Below are positions 50,580-58,272 of a stretch of DNA of 64,000 nucleotides, piece by piece (within the stretch, counting starts at the first letter, position 1; each line of letters opens with the position of its first letter). Source of the DNA: Klebsiella ornithinolytica NBRC 105727 = ATCC 31898 (GTDB lineage Bacteria; Pseudomonadota; Gammaproteobacteria; Enterobacterales; Enterobacteriaceae); assembly GCF_001598295.1 (NCBI RefSeq), contig NZ_BCYR01000009.1:124001-188000 (forward strand), in the 5' to 3' direction. The position numbers and the translations under genes are program-made. The notes under the pieces were generated by a model. That model saw only the letters and a list, made by a program, of their open reading frames with translations. It ran no database searches and was not told the DNA's origin.

Positions 50580-51152
50580 TTAGTGGGTTTGCGGGTGGGC
50601 GGCGTCGTACTGCTTGACCGCGGCCAGGGTCTTCTCAATATGAGCATCCGGATTTCGATCGGTGTAGCTGAGCAGAATCGTGTTGTCCGGCGCAATGACA
50701 AATGAAGTCCGGTCAGAAACGGTCTTACCTTTCATCTCCATCAGCGTTTGATACTGCGCGGCGACTTTTGCCCCCGGATCCGCGGCGACGGCGAACTTAT
50801 CGCGGCACTCCAGTTTAGAGAAATCGCTGACCTGATCGGTGTTACCGGCGGTGACGCCGATGACGGTAGCGCCCATTTTGTTAAATTCATCGGTGGCTTC
50901 GGCGAAAGCGTGGGCCTCAATGGTGCAGCCGGCGGTAAATGCCGCCGGGAAGAAATAGAGCACCACCGGCCCCTTTTGCAAAGCCTGCTGCAGGGAGAAG
51001 GCGATCGGTTTACCGGCTAAGGCGCCCTGCAGTTCGAAAGCAGGGGCTTTTGCGCCGACGGGCAGCGCCGCGCCGGCGTTAAACGCGGTGGCGGACAGGC
51101 CAAGCGCGACGGTCAGGGTCAAAGAACGAGCAAGGTTTTTCATCAGTTTCAT
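50580..51152 (-). CDS. Secreted peroxiredoxin (AhpC/TSA-Bcp type)
   Basis: The 190-residue product has a signal peptide (about 1-28, ending NAGA) and a peroxiredoxin fold. The peroxidatic Cys76 is in FFPAAFTAGCTIEAHAF, in which the usual TPGCT reads TAGCT; a second Cys116 in FSKLECRDKF could resolve it. GGAG lies 6 bp before the ATG at 51152. First gene of a four-gene operon ending with sigma and anti-sigma. Expected role: reduction of peroxides in the periplasm, recharged by the DsbD-like neighbour (inference). Confidence 0.9.
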   Translation of the reverse strand: MKLMKNLARSLTLTVALGLSATAFNAGAALPVGAKAPAFELQGALAGKPIAFSLQQALQKGPVVLYFFPAAFTAGCTIEAHAFAEATDEFNKMGATVIGVTAGNTDQVSDFSKLECRDKFAVAADPGAKVAAQYQTLMEMKGKTVSDRTSFVIAPDNTILLSYTDRNPDAHIEKTLAAVKQYDAAHPQTH

Positions 51153-51342
51153 TATTAGCTCCAGCGATGTCAGGGCGTTCTGGTCAGGTGACTCTGCTAT
51201 ACAGTTCGCCGGAGTGAGAAAGAAAGTTTCGCCGGGTGAAAAATATTTAGCGGCCGGATGCGATGGCCGACGGCAGTTCTCAGCGATGTTGAGCGAATCA
51301 TCGCCCGCTATCGCCGGTCATCGCCCCGAAGGGCGACGTTGC
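51153..51342 (-). promoter_or_regulatory. Upstream region of the peroxiredoxin-sigma operon
   Basis: These 190 bp separate the two ECF modules. On the minus strand the words CCGGCGAACTG and CCCGGCGAAACT recur 23 bp apart (plus positions 51202-51235), about 60-90 bp before the peroxiredoxin start. They could be part of an autoregulated ECF promoter, but I cannot define -35 and -10 with confidence. Confidence 0.35.
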
Positions 51343-52146
51343 CTATGACAGTAAGTCCTGCAGTTTGCGGGCGTTATCGTGCAATTGTGCGCGAGGATTG
51401 CGGCCAATCAGCACGAACTGATATCCGTTAGCGCGCCACCAGGCGAGGTTCATGTCGTGCCGCCGTTCCGCGACTATCCTGGTCTCGTTTTGCGGGCTGG
51501 CCGCAGAGATGCACAGCGCCATCGGCCCATACGCCGCGTGAATCCAGGCGATCTGCGCAATGGTGGTGCGCTCGTAACGCAGAATGCGCACCATTTTTAG
51601 CTCGGCGCCCGGCAGCGCAAGCTGCTGCGGGTTGAGCGCTAAACCGATATCTTCGGCGGTGCGCGTCAGGCCGCGCTGTAATATCGCCGGTGAACTGTCT
51701 ATATCGAGCAGGGTTTCCGCGCTATACAGCGACATGTAACGGGCCTCGAGATCGCGAATGTTTTCGCTCTCATCAGGTTCGCCGGGAGCGGGACGAGCCA
51801 GATAGCCTAAGCCGCTGCCGATCAGTAAAAACGCGAGCGAGGCGGCAATCATAGCGCGGCGGCTAAAGGCCGGGGGAGGTGCAGCGCTGTCCGGCGCGGG
51901 CATTGCCGCCAGATGGGCATCAAGTCGGCTCTGCATGCGCGCGACGGGGGCCTGTTCCAGCAGCGGGGCAAACGCCTGCTGATAATTCCGCGGGATGCTC
52001 TTCAGTTCGGCGGTGCGCGCGGCCAGCTGCCGATCCTCTCTGAAGGCGGCTTCAAAACGGAGAGCATCGGGAGCGCTCATTTCGCCATCCAGCCAGGCAA
52101 TAATGGCCTCATCGCCATAGGGCGGAGTAAAAAAGGATGATTTCAC
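51343..52146 (-). CDS. One-span anti-sigma factor
   Basis: The GTG-started 267-residue protein overlaps the preceding sigma gene by 4 bp (GTGA). Its cytoplasmic N terminus has DEAIIAWLDGEMSAPDALRF, typical of anti-sigma factors that bind ECF sigma; a membrane span lies at about 99-116 (MIAASLAFLLIGSGLGYL) and the rest (about 120-267) is periplasmic, with DLEARYMSLYSAETL and NLAWWRANGYQFVLIG. I know no name for this family. The periplasmic part would receive the signal, perhaps with the TPR protein of the same unit. Confidence 0.85.
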   Translation of the reverse strand: MKSSFFTPPYGDEAIIAWLDGEMSAPDALRFEAAFREDRQLAARTAELKSIPRNYQQAFAPLLEQAPVARMQSRLDAHLAAMPAPDSAAPPPAFSRRAMIAASLAFLLIGSGLGYLARPAPGEPDESENIRDLEARYMSLYSAETLLDIDSSPAILQRGLTRTAEDIGLALNPQQLALPGAELKMVRILRYERTTIAQIAWIHAAYGPMALCISAASPQNETRIVAERRHDMNLAWWRANGYQFVLIGRNPRAQLHDNARKLQDLLS

Positions 52147-52658
52147 AGGCGTTTCTCCCTGGCTGCAGCGGCGGTAGCGGGCGTTTTTGCCAGCGTCGAT
52201 CGCGCCGCCGCCAGCCGGCTCATCACCGTACCGATGGGGACCGATAGCGTATCGGCCGCCTCCTGATAGGTAAAACCTTCAACATAAACTAAAAACACCG
52301 CGTTGCGCTGGGCTTCCGGCAGGGCGCTGACTCGGCGCATAAGTTGCTGATACTGGCGATGATCTTCATTCATTTCGCGGTCGTCGGTGGCAAGCTGCGG
52401 GTCATTTTCGACGAAGCCTTGCCCCATTCGGACGTGACGCGCCCGCAGCTCGGAAATCCAGATGGAGTGGAGAATGGTGAACAGCCACCGGTCGATGCGG
52501 GTGCCCGGCGTAAACTGCGCGCTCCGTTCGAGCGCGCGAACACAGGTTGACTGAACTAGCTCTTCGGCAATATCGCGATTGTGCGACAGAATCAGCCCGT
52601 AGCGCCAAAGACGGGCCAGATGTGCGGCAAGCTGTGAGCGAACGTCGCTGGTAGTAAT
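52143..52658 (-). CDS. ECF sigma factor, apparent ATT start codon
   Basis: The frame encodes sigma region 2 (HNRDIAEELVQSTCVRALE, RIDRWLFTILHSIWISELR) and region 4 (GFTYQEAADTLSVPIGTVMS). Region 2 extends upstream of the only in-frame ATG (52427), and no ATG, GTG or TTG exists between it and the upstream TPR gene. The best start is ATT at 52658-52656, 7 bp after GAGGG, giving 171 residues reading (M)TTSDVRSQLAAHLARLWRY. CTG at 52622 region is an alternative. Its stop overlaps the anti-sigma GTG; the TPR gene ends 22 bp upstream. Confidence 0.82.
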   Translation of the reverse strand: MTTSDVRSQLAAHLARLWRYGLILSHNRDIAEELVQSTCVRALERSAQFTPGTRIDRWLFTILHSIWISELRARHVRMGQGFVENDPQLATDDREMNEDHRQYQQLMRRVSALPEAQRNAVFLVYVEGFTYQEAADTLSVPIGTVMSRLAAARSTLAKTPATAAAAREKRL

Positions 52659-52680
52659 TTTTTTACCCTCGCGGTGGGCT

Positions 52681-53232
52681 TCAGGATTCCGGATGTCCGT
52701 TAATGGCGGCCTGCAAATCGCGATACTCCTCGCAGCTTTGACCGCAAATTCCGGAAATCACTTTCAGCTGTTCCTGCGCCAGATCCCGGCGGCCTTTTAC
52801 CATCCACGCTTCGCCAAGATATTCACGTGCTTTGGCGTAGTTGGGCTCAAGCGCCAGCGCGCGCTGATAATAGCCAATCCCTTCATCCGTCCGTCCGAGC
52901 TTACGGGTGGCATAGCCGCGGTAGTTCCAGGCTTCGGCGGTATTGCCGTTTTTCAGCGAATCCAGCAGGTTCAGTGCCGCCTGATATTGCCCTTTTTTCG
53001 CCAGATGATAGGCGTAGTTGGTTTTATCCTGATCGCTAAGACTGCTGGTTTTATCCGGGACGCACTGCTTGCTGACGCTGTCATATACCTGCCCGCTGGG
53101 GCAGTCCGGCGTTTTGCTCTGGGTGCTGTTATCGCCCATGGCGAATGACGGCGATGCATAGAACAAACATAGCAGTGCCGGGACCATTAAGCGGCGCGAA
53201 GCCGGCAGAATTGATGAGATAAGGGTGTTCAT
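52681..53232 (-). CDS. Secreted tetratricopeptide repeat protein
   Basis: The 183-residue product has a signal peptide (about 1-31, ending PSFA), a short Cys-containing segment TPDCPSGQVYDSVSKQCVPD that may form a disulfide, then TPR-like repeats: NYAYHLAKKGQYQAALNLLD, AWNYRGYATRKLGRTDEGIG and AKAREYLGEAWMVKGRRDLA. A further Cys pair lies in SGICGQSCEEYRD. It heads the unit TPR-sigma-anti-sigma. Its function is unknown to me; periplasmic sensing or a regulated target are both possible. Confidence 0.85.
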   Translation of the reverse strand: MNTLISSILPASRRLMVPALLCLFYASPSFAMGDNSTQSKTPDCPSGQVYDSVSKQCVPDKTSSLSDQDKTNYAYHLAKKGQYQAALNLLDSLKNGNTAEAWNYRGYATRKLGRTDEGIGYYQRALALEPNYAKAREYLGEAWMVKGRRDLAQEQLKVISGICGQSCEEYRDLQAAINGHPES

Positions 53233-53490
53233 TTTTCGTCTCCAGGAGCAACGATGCGGGTAACCCGGCGGCCTCCCTGTCGGGGGGAACCGTGCCGGAT
53301 GGCCGTTGTGTTCTTACAGAGAGTAAACGCATCAGCGGGGATATTTATTCGCCAGAAAACGCTATTTTTTGCACGCGCAAGAGAAGCGGCTGCGCTAGTG
53401 ATGAATTGAGGAGGCGGAGCGGAGGAAAAATGCAGAGGGGTAAGTCGCGAAAGAGAACGTCGCTCAGAAAAAGAGAGGGAAAAAGAGAGT
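53233..53490 (-). promoter_or_regulatory. Region upstream of the TPR-sigma-anti-sigma unit
   Basis: About 260 bp with no gene. On the minus strand GGGTTACCCGCATCGTTGCTC lies 15-35 bp before the TPR ribosome site CTGGAG; the promoter must be within this stretch. Purine-rich runs (53410-53490) next to the ybhC terminator are otherwise featureless. Confidence 0.4.
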
Positions 53491-53519
53491 AAAAAAGGGG
53501 GAGACGCGCTCCCCCTCGT
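53491..53519 (-). terminator. Terminator of ybhC
   Basis: On the minus strand GAGGGGGAGCGCGTCTCCCCCTTTTTT forms a GC stem with six T residues, 7 bp after the ybhC stop. Confidence 0.9.
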
Positions 53520-53525
53520 GAAGAT

Positions 53526-54809
53526 TTACTGCTTCGGTTCGGCGACAACCACGCTGCCCACGCCGCGGTTATTGTATTCCCACATGCGGTTGAAGCTGCT
53601 GTCGTTGAGATTACGCTGCGGCACGCCCTTCGCATCTACGGCGCCGGTGTTACCGCTGAACGGGCGGTTGGAGATTGCCGCGTCGGCCCACGGTTTCGCC
53701 ACGTTAAAGCCTTCATTGATGGCGCTGTCGCGGATCACCACCTGGCCACTGGTGGCGCTGTCGACATCGAGAGAGCGTCCCAGTTGCGCCACGCCGTCGC
53801 CGGAGGCGGTAAAGCGGCTGTTCACGGCCAGGAAGCCGTAGGTGACGCTTTTCAGCGTTGCCGGTGCAAAGACGTAGGCTTCTTTCTGGGTGCGTGAATT
53901 CACGACGCGGAAATCGGTGTTATCAAACACGACGGCACCGCGGCCGGAAACGATATCAACATCGCCTTCAATGTAGCTGTTGCTCACCAGGGTACGGGTC
54001 TGGCGATCGTTTTGCAGACGGTTCTGCACGCCGCTGTTGGTGACGAAGAAGGTGTTCTGGCGACCCAGAATGTTGACGTTGTTAATCTGAACCTGGTCGC
54101 CATCGCTGCGCAGCGCAACGGCCTGGTGAGTCCCGGCATCCACGCTGTCGCCGAGGTTGTTGGCGATGGTCAGGTTTTGCAACTGCAGACCATTGTTCTG
54201 CGACCAGAATACCGCTGAACACATCACGCCGACGGTGGCGGCGCGTTTGCTCTGACAGCTGTCAAACATATACCACGCCGGTTTACCTGGCATATATTTA
54301 CCGGCCGGATTGACCAGGTGGCGCCAGGTGTTCACGTCCATCTCCGAGTCAATAGCCTGGCTGATTTTCACATCCAGCGGCTTCTCGCCGGTACCGTACA
54401 GCGTCAGCGCACCGGGTGCCGCAGGGACATAAACGGTACCCGTATATTCACCCGGCATAATCGCAATAAACTGACGACGATCGGAGTGGCGGGCGATAGC
54501 CGCATCAACCGCAGCCTGAATGGTGGTATGGGTCACGCCCTGAGCGCCCGCCGGGCCGACGACGAAGTCAGGCTGAGACGGTATGCTGATGGCTGCCGGG
54601 GTCCACGCCGCGGCGTTTGGATCCAGGGACTGGAAATAGCTTGCCGGCGTGAAGTTTTTCGCTTCATCAGCGGTCAACACAGGGCGAGAGACGGTGCCCG
54701 GCGCAGTCTGCGTCGAGGGCTGTTGATCGGCAGGGGTTGAGCTACAGGCGGATAACGTCACGCCAAAAGCCAGTGCCAGCGTCAGGCGGGAAACTGAGAA
54801 TGTGTTCAT
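53526..54809 (-). CDS. ybhC: Outer membrane lipoprotein YbhC, pectinesterase-fold acyl-CoA thioesterase
   Basis: From 54809 the product is 427 residues starting MNTFSVSRLTLALAFGVTLS with lipobox LSAC (Cys about 22). The right-handed beta-helix of pectin methylesterases is recognisable in TIQAAVDAAIARHSDRRQFI, GDQVQINNVNILGRQNTFFV and EGDVDIVSGRGAVVFDN. The E. coli protein is an outer-membrane lipoprotein with reported thioesterase activity and no pectinesterase activity. Its terminator separates it from the ECF modules; hutI diverges upstream. Confidence 0.94.
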   Translation of the reverse strand: MNTFSVSRLTLALAFGVTLSACSSTPADQQPSTQTAPGTVSRPVLTADEAKNFTPASYFQSLDPNAAAWTPAAISIPSQPDFVVGPAGAQGVTHTTIQAAVDAAIARHSDRRQFIAIMPGEYTGTVYVPAAPGALTLYGTGEKPLDVKISQAIDSEMDVNTWRHLVNPAGKYMPGKPAWYMFDSCQSKRAATVGVMCSAVFWSQNNGLQLQNLTIANNLGDSVDAGTHQAVALRSDGDQVQINNVNILGRQNTFFVTNSGVQNRLQNDRQTRTLVSNSYIEGDVDIVSGRGAVVFDNTDFRVVNSRTQKEAYVFAPATLKSVTYGFLAVNSRFTASGDGVAQLGRSLDVDSATSGQVVIRDSAINEGFNVAKPWADAAISNRPFSGNTGAVDAKGVPQRNLNDSSFNRMWEYNNRGVGSVVVAEPKQ

Positions 54810-55117
54810 GTTGCTCCGGGCAAGAATCAATTAACAAGACCTGTCATTCTTCAGGCTGCCTCTCTGTTGGCGTATTTGTTGATTTCCGCCGCAAAGCAAC
54901 CCGAATGATTTGGGGAGGGCATTATACAAAAAACATGCAAGCGGCGTCAGGCCGGCAAGGAATGAATTACGCGTATAACGTCCTTTAAAACCTGCTTTTT
55001 ATACTAAGTCGAGCGAAACGGGAAGACGCTGCGCGAAAAAGTTCGCCTGAACCGGGCAGATGGCCGGAGCTTCGCCCGCGTCCGGTCACAAAAAAATAAC
55101 AATTCCCTCTGCTTTTA

Positions 55118-55146
55118 TTGACATTCCGCGTGGAATGAAAATAAAT
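55118..55146 (+). promoter_or_regulatory. hutIGC promoter
   Basis: A consensus -35 TTGACA (55118-55123) and ATAAAT (55141-55146) are 17 bp apart, predicting a start near 55153, about 24 nt before the hutI ATG. Confidence 0.72.
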
Positions 55147-55167
55147 GTCTATACAACCCATGACAAG
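55146..55167. promoter_or_regulatory. Probable HutC operator at hutIGC promoter
   Basis: TGTCTATACAA (55146-55156) is the exact inverse of TTGTATAGACA at the hutU promoter (58215-58225). It covers the transcription start point, fitting repression by HutC, which in Klebsiella controls both hut operons including its own. Confidence 0.72.
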
Positions 55168-55176
55168 CTGACTGGT

Positions 55177-56394
55177 ATGACTGAAGCCACCTCCGATCGC
55201 GTTATCTGGCGAAATGCCCGCCTCGCCACTCTCAACCCTGATGATTCGCAGCCTTACGGCCTGCGGGATGGTCATGCGCTGCTGGTGCGCAATGGCCGGA
55301 TTGAAGCCATTGTGCCTGAAAATGATGCCCCGGCCGGGCCGAGTATTGATCTTGGCGGCAGGCTGCTGACGCCGGGGCTGATTGATTGCCACACCCATCT
55401 GGTCTTCGGCGGTAGTCGGGCGCAGGAGTGGGAGCAGCGTCTGAACGGCGTCTCCTACCAGACGATCAGTGCCAATGGCGGCGGCATTAACTCAACGGTG
55501 CGCGCCACCCGTGAAAGCAGCGAAGCGCAGCTGTTAGCGCTGGCTCAGCAGCGGCTGGAGCGACTGCTTCGCGAGGGGGTGACCACGCTTGAAATTAAAT
55601 CCGGCTATGGGCTGGATCTGGAAAACGAGCGCAAAATGCTGCGCGTGGCGCGCCAGCTTGCGCAGAACAATGCGGTCGAGCTGTCGCCGACGCTGCTCTC
55701 CGCTCACGCCACGCCACCGGAATATAAAGACCGCCCGGACGCCTATATTACGCTGGTGTGTGAAACCCTGCTGCCGACGCTGTGGGAGGAGGGGCTGTTT
55801 GAAAGCGTTGATGTTTTCTGCGAAAACGTCGGCTTCAGCCCGCAGCAGACCGAACGCGTATTCCAGGCTGCGCAGGCCCGCGGTATTCCGGTCAGAGGGC
55901 ATGTTGAACAGCTCTCTTCGCTGGGCGGCGCGCAGCTGGTGAGCCGTTATCAGGGGCTCTCGGCCGATCATATCGAATATTTAACGGAAGAGGGGGTTGC
56001 GGCGATGAGCCGCAGCGCGACGGTGGCGGTGCTGCTGCCCGGCGCGTTCTATTTCCTCAATGAAACCCGCAAACCCCCGGTCGAGCTGCTGCGTCAGTAT
56101 CAGGTGCCGATGGCGGTGGCGACGGATTACAATCCGGGTACCAGCCCCTTTGCCAGCCTGCATCTGGCGATGAACATGGCCTGCGTCAAATTTGGCTTAA
56201 CTCCGCAAGAGGCGTGGGCGGGCGTGACGCGTCATGCCGCGCAGGCGCTGGGGCGCCAGAATAGCCACGGCCAGCTGGCGGCGGGGTTTGTTGCCGATTT
56301 TGCTATCTGGGATGCTGAACATCCGGTTGAAATGGTCTATGAACCGGGGCGGAGCCCGCTCTGGCATCGCGTTGTGCGAGGAGAAATGCAATGA
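55177..56394 (+). CDS. hutI: Imidazolonepropionase
   Basis: HutI opens 4-imidazolone-5-propionate to N-formiminoglutamate, step three of histidine breakdown. The ATG at 55177 gives 405 residues starting [20 protein letters not shown], as in Klebsiella HutI; earlier ATGs precede the promoter start point. No strong ribosome site is seen. Zinc ligands of the amidohydrolase are in [11 protein letters not shown] and the later SAHATPPEY and [25 protein letters not shown] is the conserved end block. It overlaps hutG by 4 bp (ATGA). Confidence 0.95.
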   Translation: MTEATSDRVIWRNARLATLNPDDSQPYGLRDGHALLVRNGRIEAIVPENDAPAGPSIDLGGRLLTPGLIDCHTHLVFGGSRAQEWEQRLNGVSYQTISANGGGINSTVRATRESSEAQLLALAQQRLERLLREGVTTLEIKSGYGLDLENERKMLRVARQLAQNNAVELSPTLLSAHATPPEYKDRPDAYITLVCETLLPTLWEEGLFESVDVFCENVGFSPQQTERVFQAAQARGIPVRGHVEQLSSLGGAQLVSRYQGLSADHIEYLTEEGVAAMSRSATVAVLLPGAFYFLNETRKPPVELLRQYQVPMAVATDYNPGTSPFASLHLAMNMACVKFGLTPQEAWAGVTRHAAQALGRQNSHGQLAAGFVADFAIWDAEHPVEMVYEPGRSPLWHRVVRGEMQ

Positions 56395-57347
56395 CATTGT
56401 GGCAACCGACCCCCGCCGATATCTGGCAAGGGCGTGACGACAGCGCGGAAGCCGCCAATGCGCTGCGCCTGTTTCAGACTATCGTGCGGGCCGAACGTTT
56501 TGCACCACAGACGTTACCGGGGGATATTGCCCTGCTGGGGTTTGCCTGCGATGAAGGCGTTCGCCGTAACCGCGGACGTACCGGGGCCGAAAAGGGGCCG
56601 GAAACGCTACGCCGGGCGCTGGCGAATATGGCCAGCCACAGCGGCCACGAGCGCTGTGTCGATATGGGCACCATCGGCGTCGCCGGTGAAGGGCTGGAGA
56701 CCGCCCAGCAGGCGCTGCGCGAAGCGGTGGCCGCCTGCCTGCGCGCAGGCAAACGCACGCTGGTTCTCGGCGGCGGGCATGAGACGGCATTCGGTCATGG
56801 CGCGGGAGTGCTCGACGCTTTCCCCGGAGAGAAGGTCGGGATCATTAACCTCGATGCGCACCTGGATTTGCGCATCGCTGAGCAGGCCAGCTCCGGTACG
56901 CCGTTCCGCCAGCTGGCGCTGGAGTGCGACGCGCAGCAGCGCGGGTTTCACTATACCTGTATCGGCGCCAGCCGTGCGGCGAACACCCAGGCGCTGTGGG
57001 ATGAAGCGGCGCGTCGCGAGGTGCGGGTCGTGGAGGATTTGGACGTTCTGCAGGCCTATGATCAGCAGGTTGCGCCGGAAATCGCGCGTAATATTGCCCT
57101 CTACGACAGGCTCTATTTGACCATCGATCTGGATGTGCTGCCGGCGCGCGAAATGCCGGCGGTCTCGGCGCCTGCGGCGCTGGGCATTCCGCTGGCGATC
57201 CTGCTGCGCATCGTTGAACCGTTATGCCGCAGCGGAAAACTGCAGGCGGTGGATCTGGTGGAGTTTAATCCGCAGTTTGACATTGACAGCCAGGGGGCCC
57301 GTTCGGCGGCCCGGCTGGCATGGCAAATCGCCCATTGGTGGCGCTGA
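56391..57347 (+). CDS. hutG: Formimidoylglutamase
   Basis: HutG hydrolyses N-formiminoglutamate to glutamate and formamide, the last step of the enteric route. The 318-residue product starts [20 protein letters not shown] and belongs to the arginase family: Mn ligands are in [21 protein letters not shown] and TIDLDVLPA, with [12 protein letters not shown] near the end. It is coupled to hutI and followed by hutC after 56 bp. Confidence 0.95.
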   Translation: MTLWQPTPADIWQGRDDSAEAANALRLFQTIVRAERFAPQTLPGDIALLGFACDEGVRRNRGRTGAEKGPETLRRALANMASHSGHERCVDMGTIGVAGEGLETAQQALREAVAACLRAGKRTLVLGGGHETAFGHGAGVLDAFPGEKVGIINLDAHLDLRIAEQASSGTPFRQLALECDAQQRGFHYTCIGASRAANTQALWDEAARREVRVVEDLDVLQAYDQQVAPEIARNIALYDRLYLTIDLDVLPAREMPAVSAPAALGIPLAILLRIVEPLCRSGKLQAVDLVEFNPQFDIDSQGARSAARLAWQIAHWWR

Positions 57348-57403
57348 CGATTCAGTATATTCTGACCGTTTCGCCGCCCATTGAGTATAAGGAAAGTCAG
57401 GCT

Positions 57404-58129
57404 ATGTTTTCACAGCAACCTCGAACCGCGCCTGCCCCGTTTTATGAAAAGGTGAAGCAGGCGATCAGCGAAAAGATTCAGCGCGGCGTCTGGCGTCCCC
57501 ACGACCGCATTCCTTCCGAGGCGGAACTGGTGGCCCAGTTTGGTTTCAGTCGCATGACGATCAATCGGGCGCTGCGTGAACTCACGGATGAAGGTTTACT
57601 GGTACGTTTGCAGGGTGTCGGTACTTTTGTCGCGGAGCCGAAAGGGCAGTCGGCGCTGTTTGAAGTGCGGAGCATCGCCGACGAGATTATCTCCCGTCGC
57701 CATCAGCACCGCTGCGAGGTGCTGCTGCTGGAAGAGACCGAAGCCGATCTTATCCAGTCGGCTGCGCTGAATGTCGCCGAAGGGACGCGGATTTTTCACT
57801 CTCTGATGGTGCATTTTGAAAACGACATTCCGGTACAGATTGAAGACCGCTGCGTCAATGCGGCGGTGGTGCCGGCGTATTTACATCAGGACTATACCGT
57901 CACCACACCGCATGATTACCTGTCGCTGATTGCGCCGTTAACCGAAGGCGAGCACATCGTCGAAGCGGTACAGGCCAGCGCCAAAGAGTGCGAACTGCTG
58001 CATATCCATGCCCACGATCCTTGCCTGCTGATCCGGCGCCGTACCTGGTCTACCACGCATATTGTTTCCCACGCCCGTCTTCTGTTCCCGGGTAGCCGCT
58101 ACCGGCTGCAGGGCCACTTCACTTCCTGA
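57404..58129 (+). CDS. hutC: Histidine utilisation repressor HutC (GntR/HutC family)
   Basis: HutC represses both hut operons until urocanate accumulates. From 57404 the product is 241 residues starting MFSQQPRTAPAPFYEKVKQA, with the winged-helix GntR domain (about 12-78) including IPSEAELVAQFGFSRMTINR and a C-terminal UTRA ligand domain with the urocanate-pocket block CLLIRRRTWS. AAGGAAAG lies before the ATG; the longer frame from 57320 overlaps hutG. It is third in hutIGC, so it limits its own synthesis. Confidence 0.95.
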   Translation: MFSQQPRTAPAPFYEKVKQAISEKIQRGVWRPHDRIPSEAELVAQFGFSRMTINRALRELTDEGLLVRLQGVGTFVAEPKGQSALFEVRSIADEIISRRHQHRCEVLLLEETEADLIQSAALNVAEGTRIFHSLMVHFENDIPVQIEDRCVNAAVVPAYLHQDYTVTTPHDYLSLIAPLTEGEHIVEAVQASAKECELLHIHAHDPCLLIRRRTWSTTHIVSHARLLFPGSRYRLQGHFTS

Positions 58130-58169
58130 CAATCGTCTGCGTCGGCAAAAGCGTGATTGCTGACGCAAT

Positions 58170-58184
58170 ATAACAAAATTGTAT
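58170..58184. promoter_or_regulatory. NAC binding site of hutUH
   Basis: ATAACAAAATTGTAT matches the NAC consensus ATA-N9-TAT, with its centre about 63 bp upstream of the predicted start point, the known activating position at hutU in Klebsiella. NAC switches on hut under nitrogen limitation. Confidence 0.82.
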
Positions 58185-58214
58185 CATTTCTGTTAAATCC
58201 TGGCTTGCGTAGAG

Positions 58215-58240
58215 TTGTATAGACAAGTATATGTATCTAC
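58215..58240. promoter_or_regulatory. HutC operator at hutUH promoter
   Basis: TTGTATAGACAAGTATATG followed by TATCTAC lies between the -35 and the start point and shares TTGTATAGACA with the hutI operator in inverse orientation. Bound HutC would block polymerase. Confidence 0.75.
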
Positions 58241-58272
58241 GTAAACAACGTTAATTGTCAGGAGAAACCCCG

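Larger units (their letters stand above)
54810..55176. promoter_or_regulatory. ybhC-hutI divergent control region
   Basis: About 370 bp. The right end carries the hutI promoter and probable HutC operator. The ybhC side (54810-54900) has its ribosome site GGAGCAAC next to 54809; no clear ybhC promoter is seen. The longer hutI frame that begins at 55060 crosses the promoter and is not used. Confidence 0.6.
58130..58272 (+). promoter_or_regulatory. hutUH promoter region
   Basis: This 143 bp gap holds a NAC site, the promoter TTGCGT (58205-58210)-N17-TATATG (58228-58233), the HutC operator over it, and the ribosome site AGGAGA. A start near 58240 is predicted. The arrangement is that described for hutU of Klebsiella aerogenes. 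Confidence 0.75.

Noticed and set aside
52143-52427. Short 94-residue sigma protein from ATG 52427
   Set aside because: It would remove sigma region 2, whose sequence is intact in frame upstream; the longer ATT-started form is preferred.
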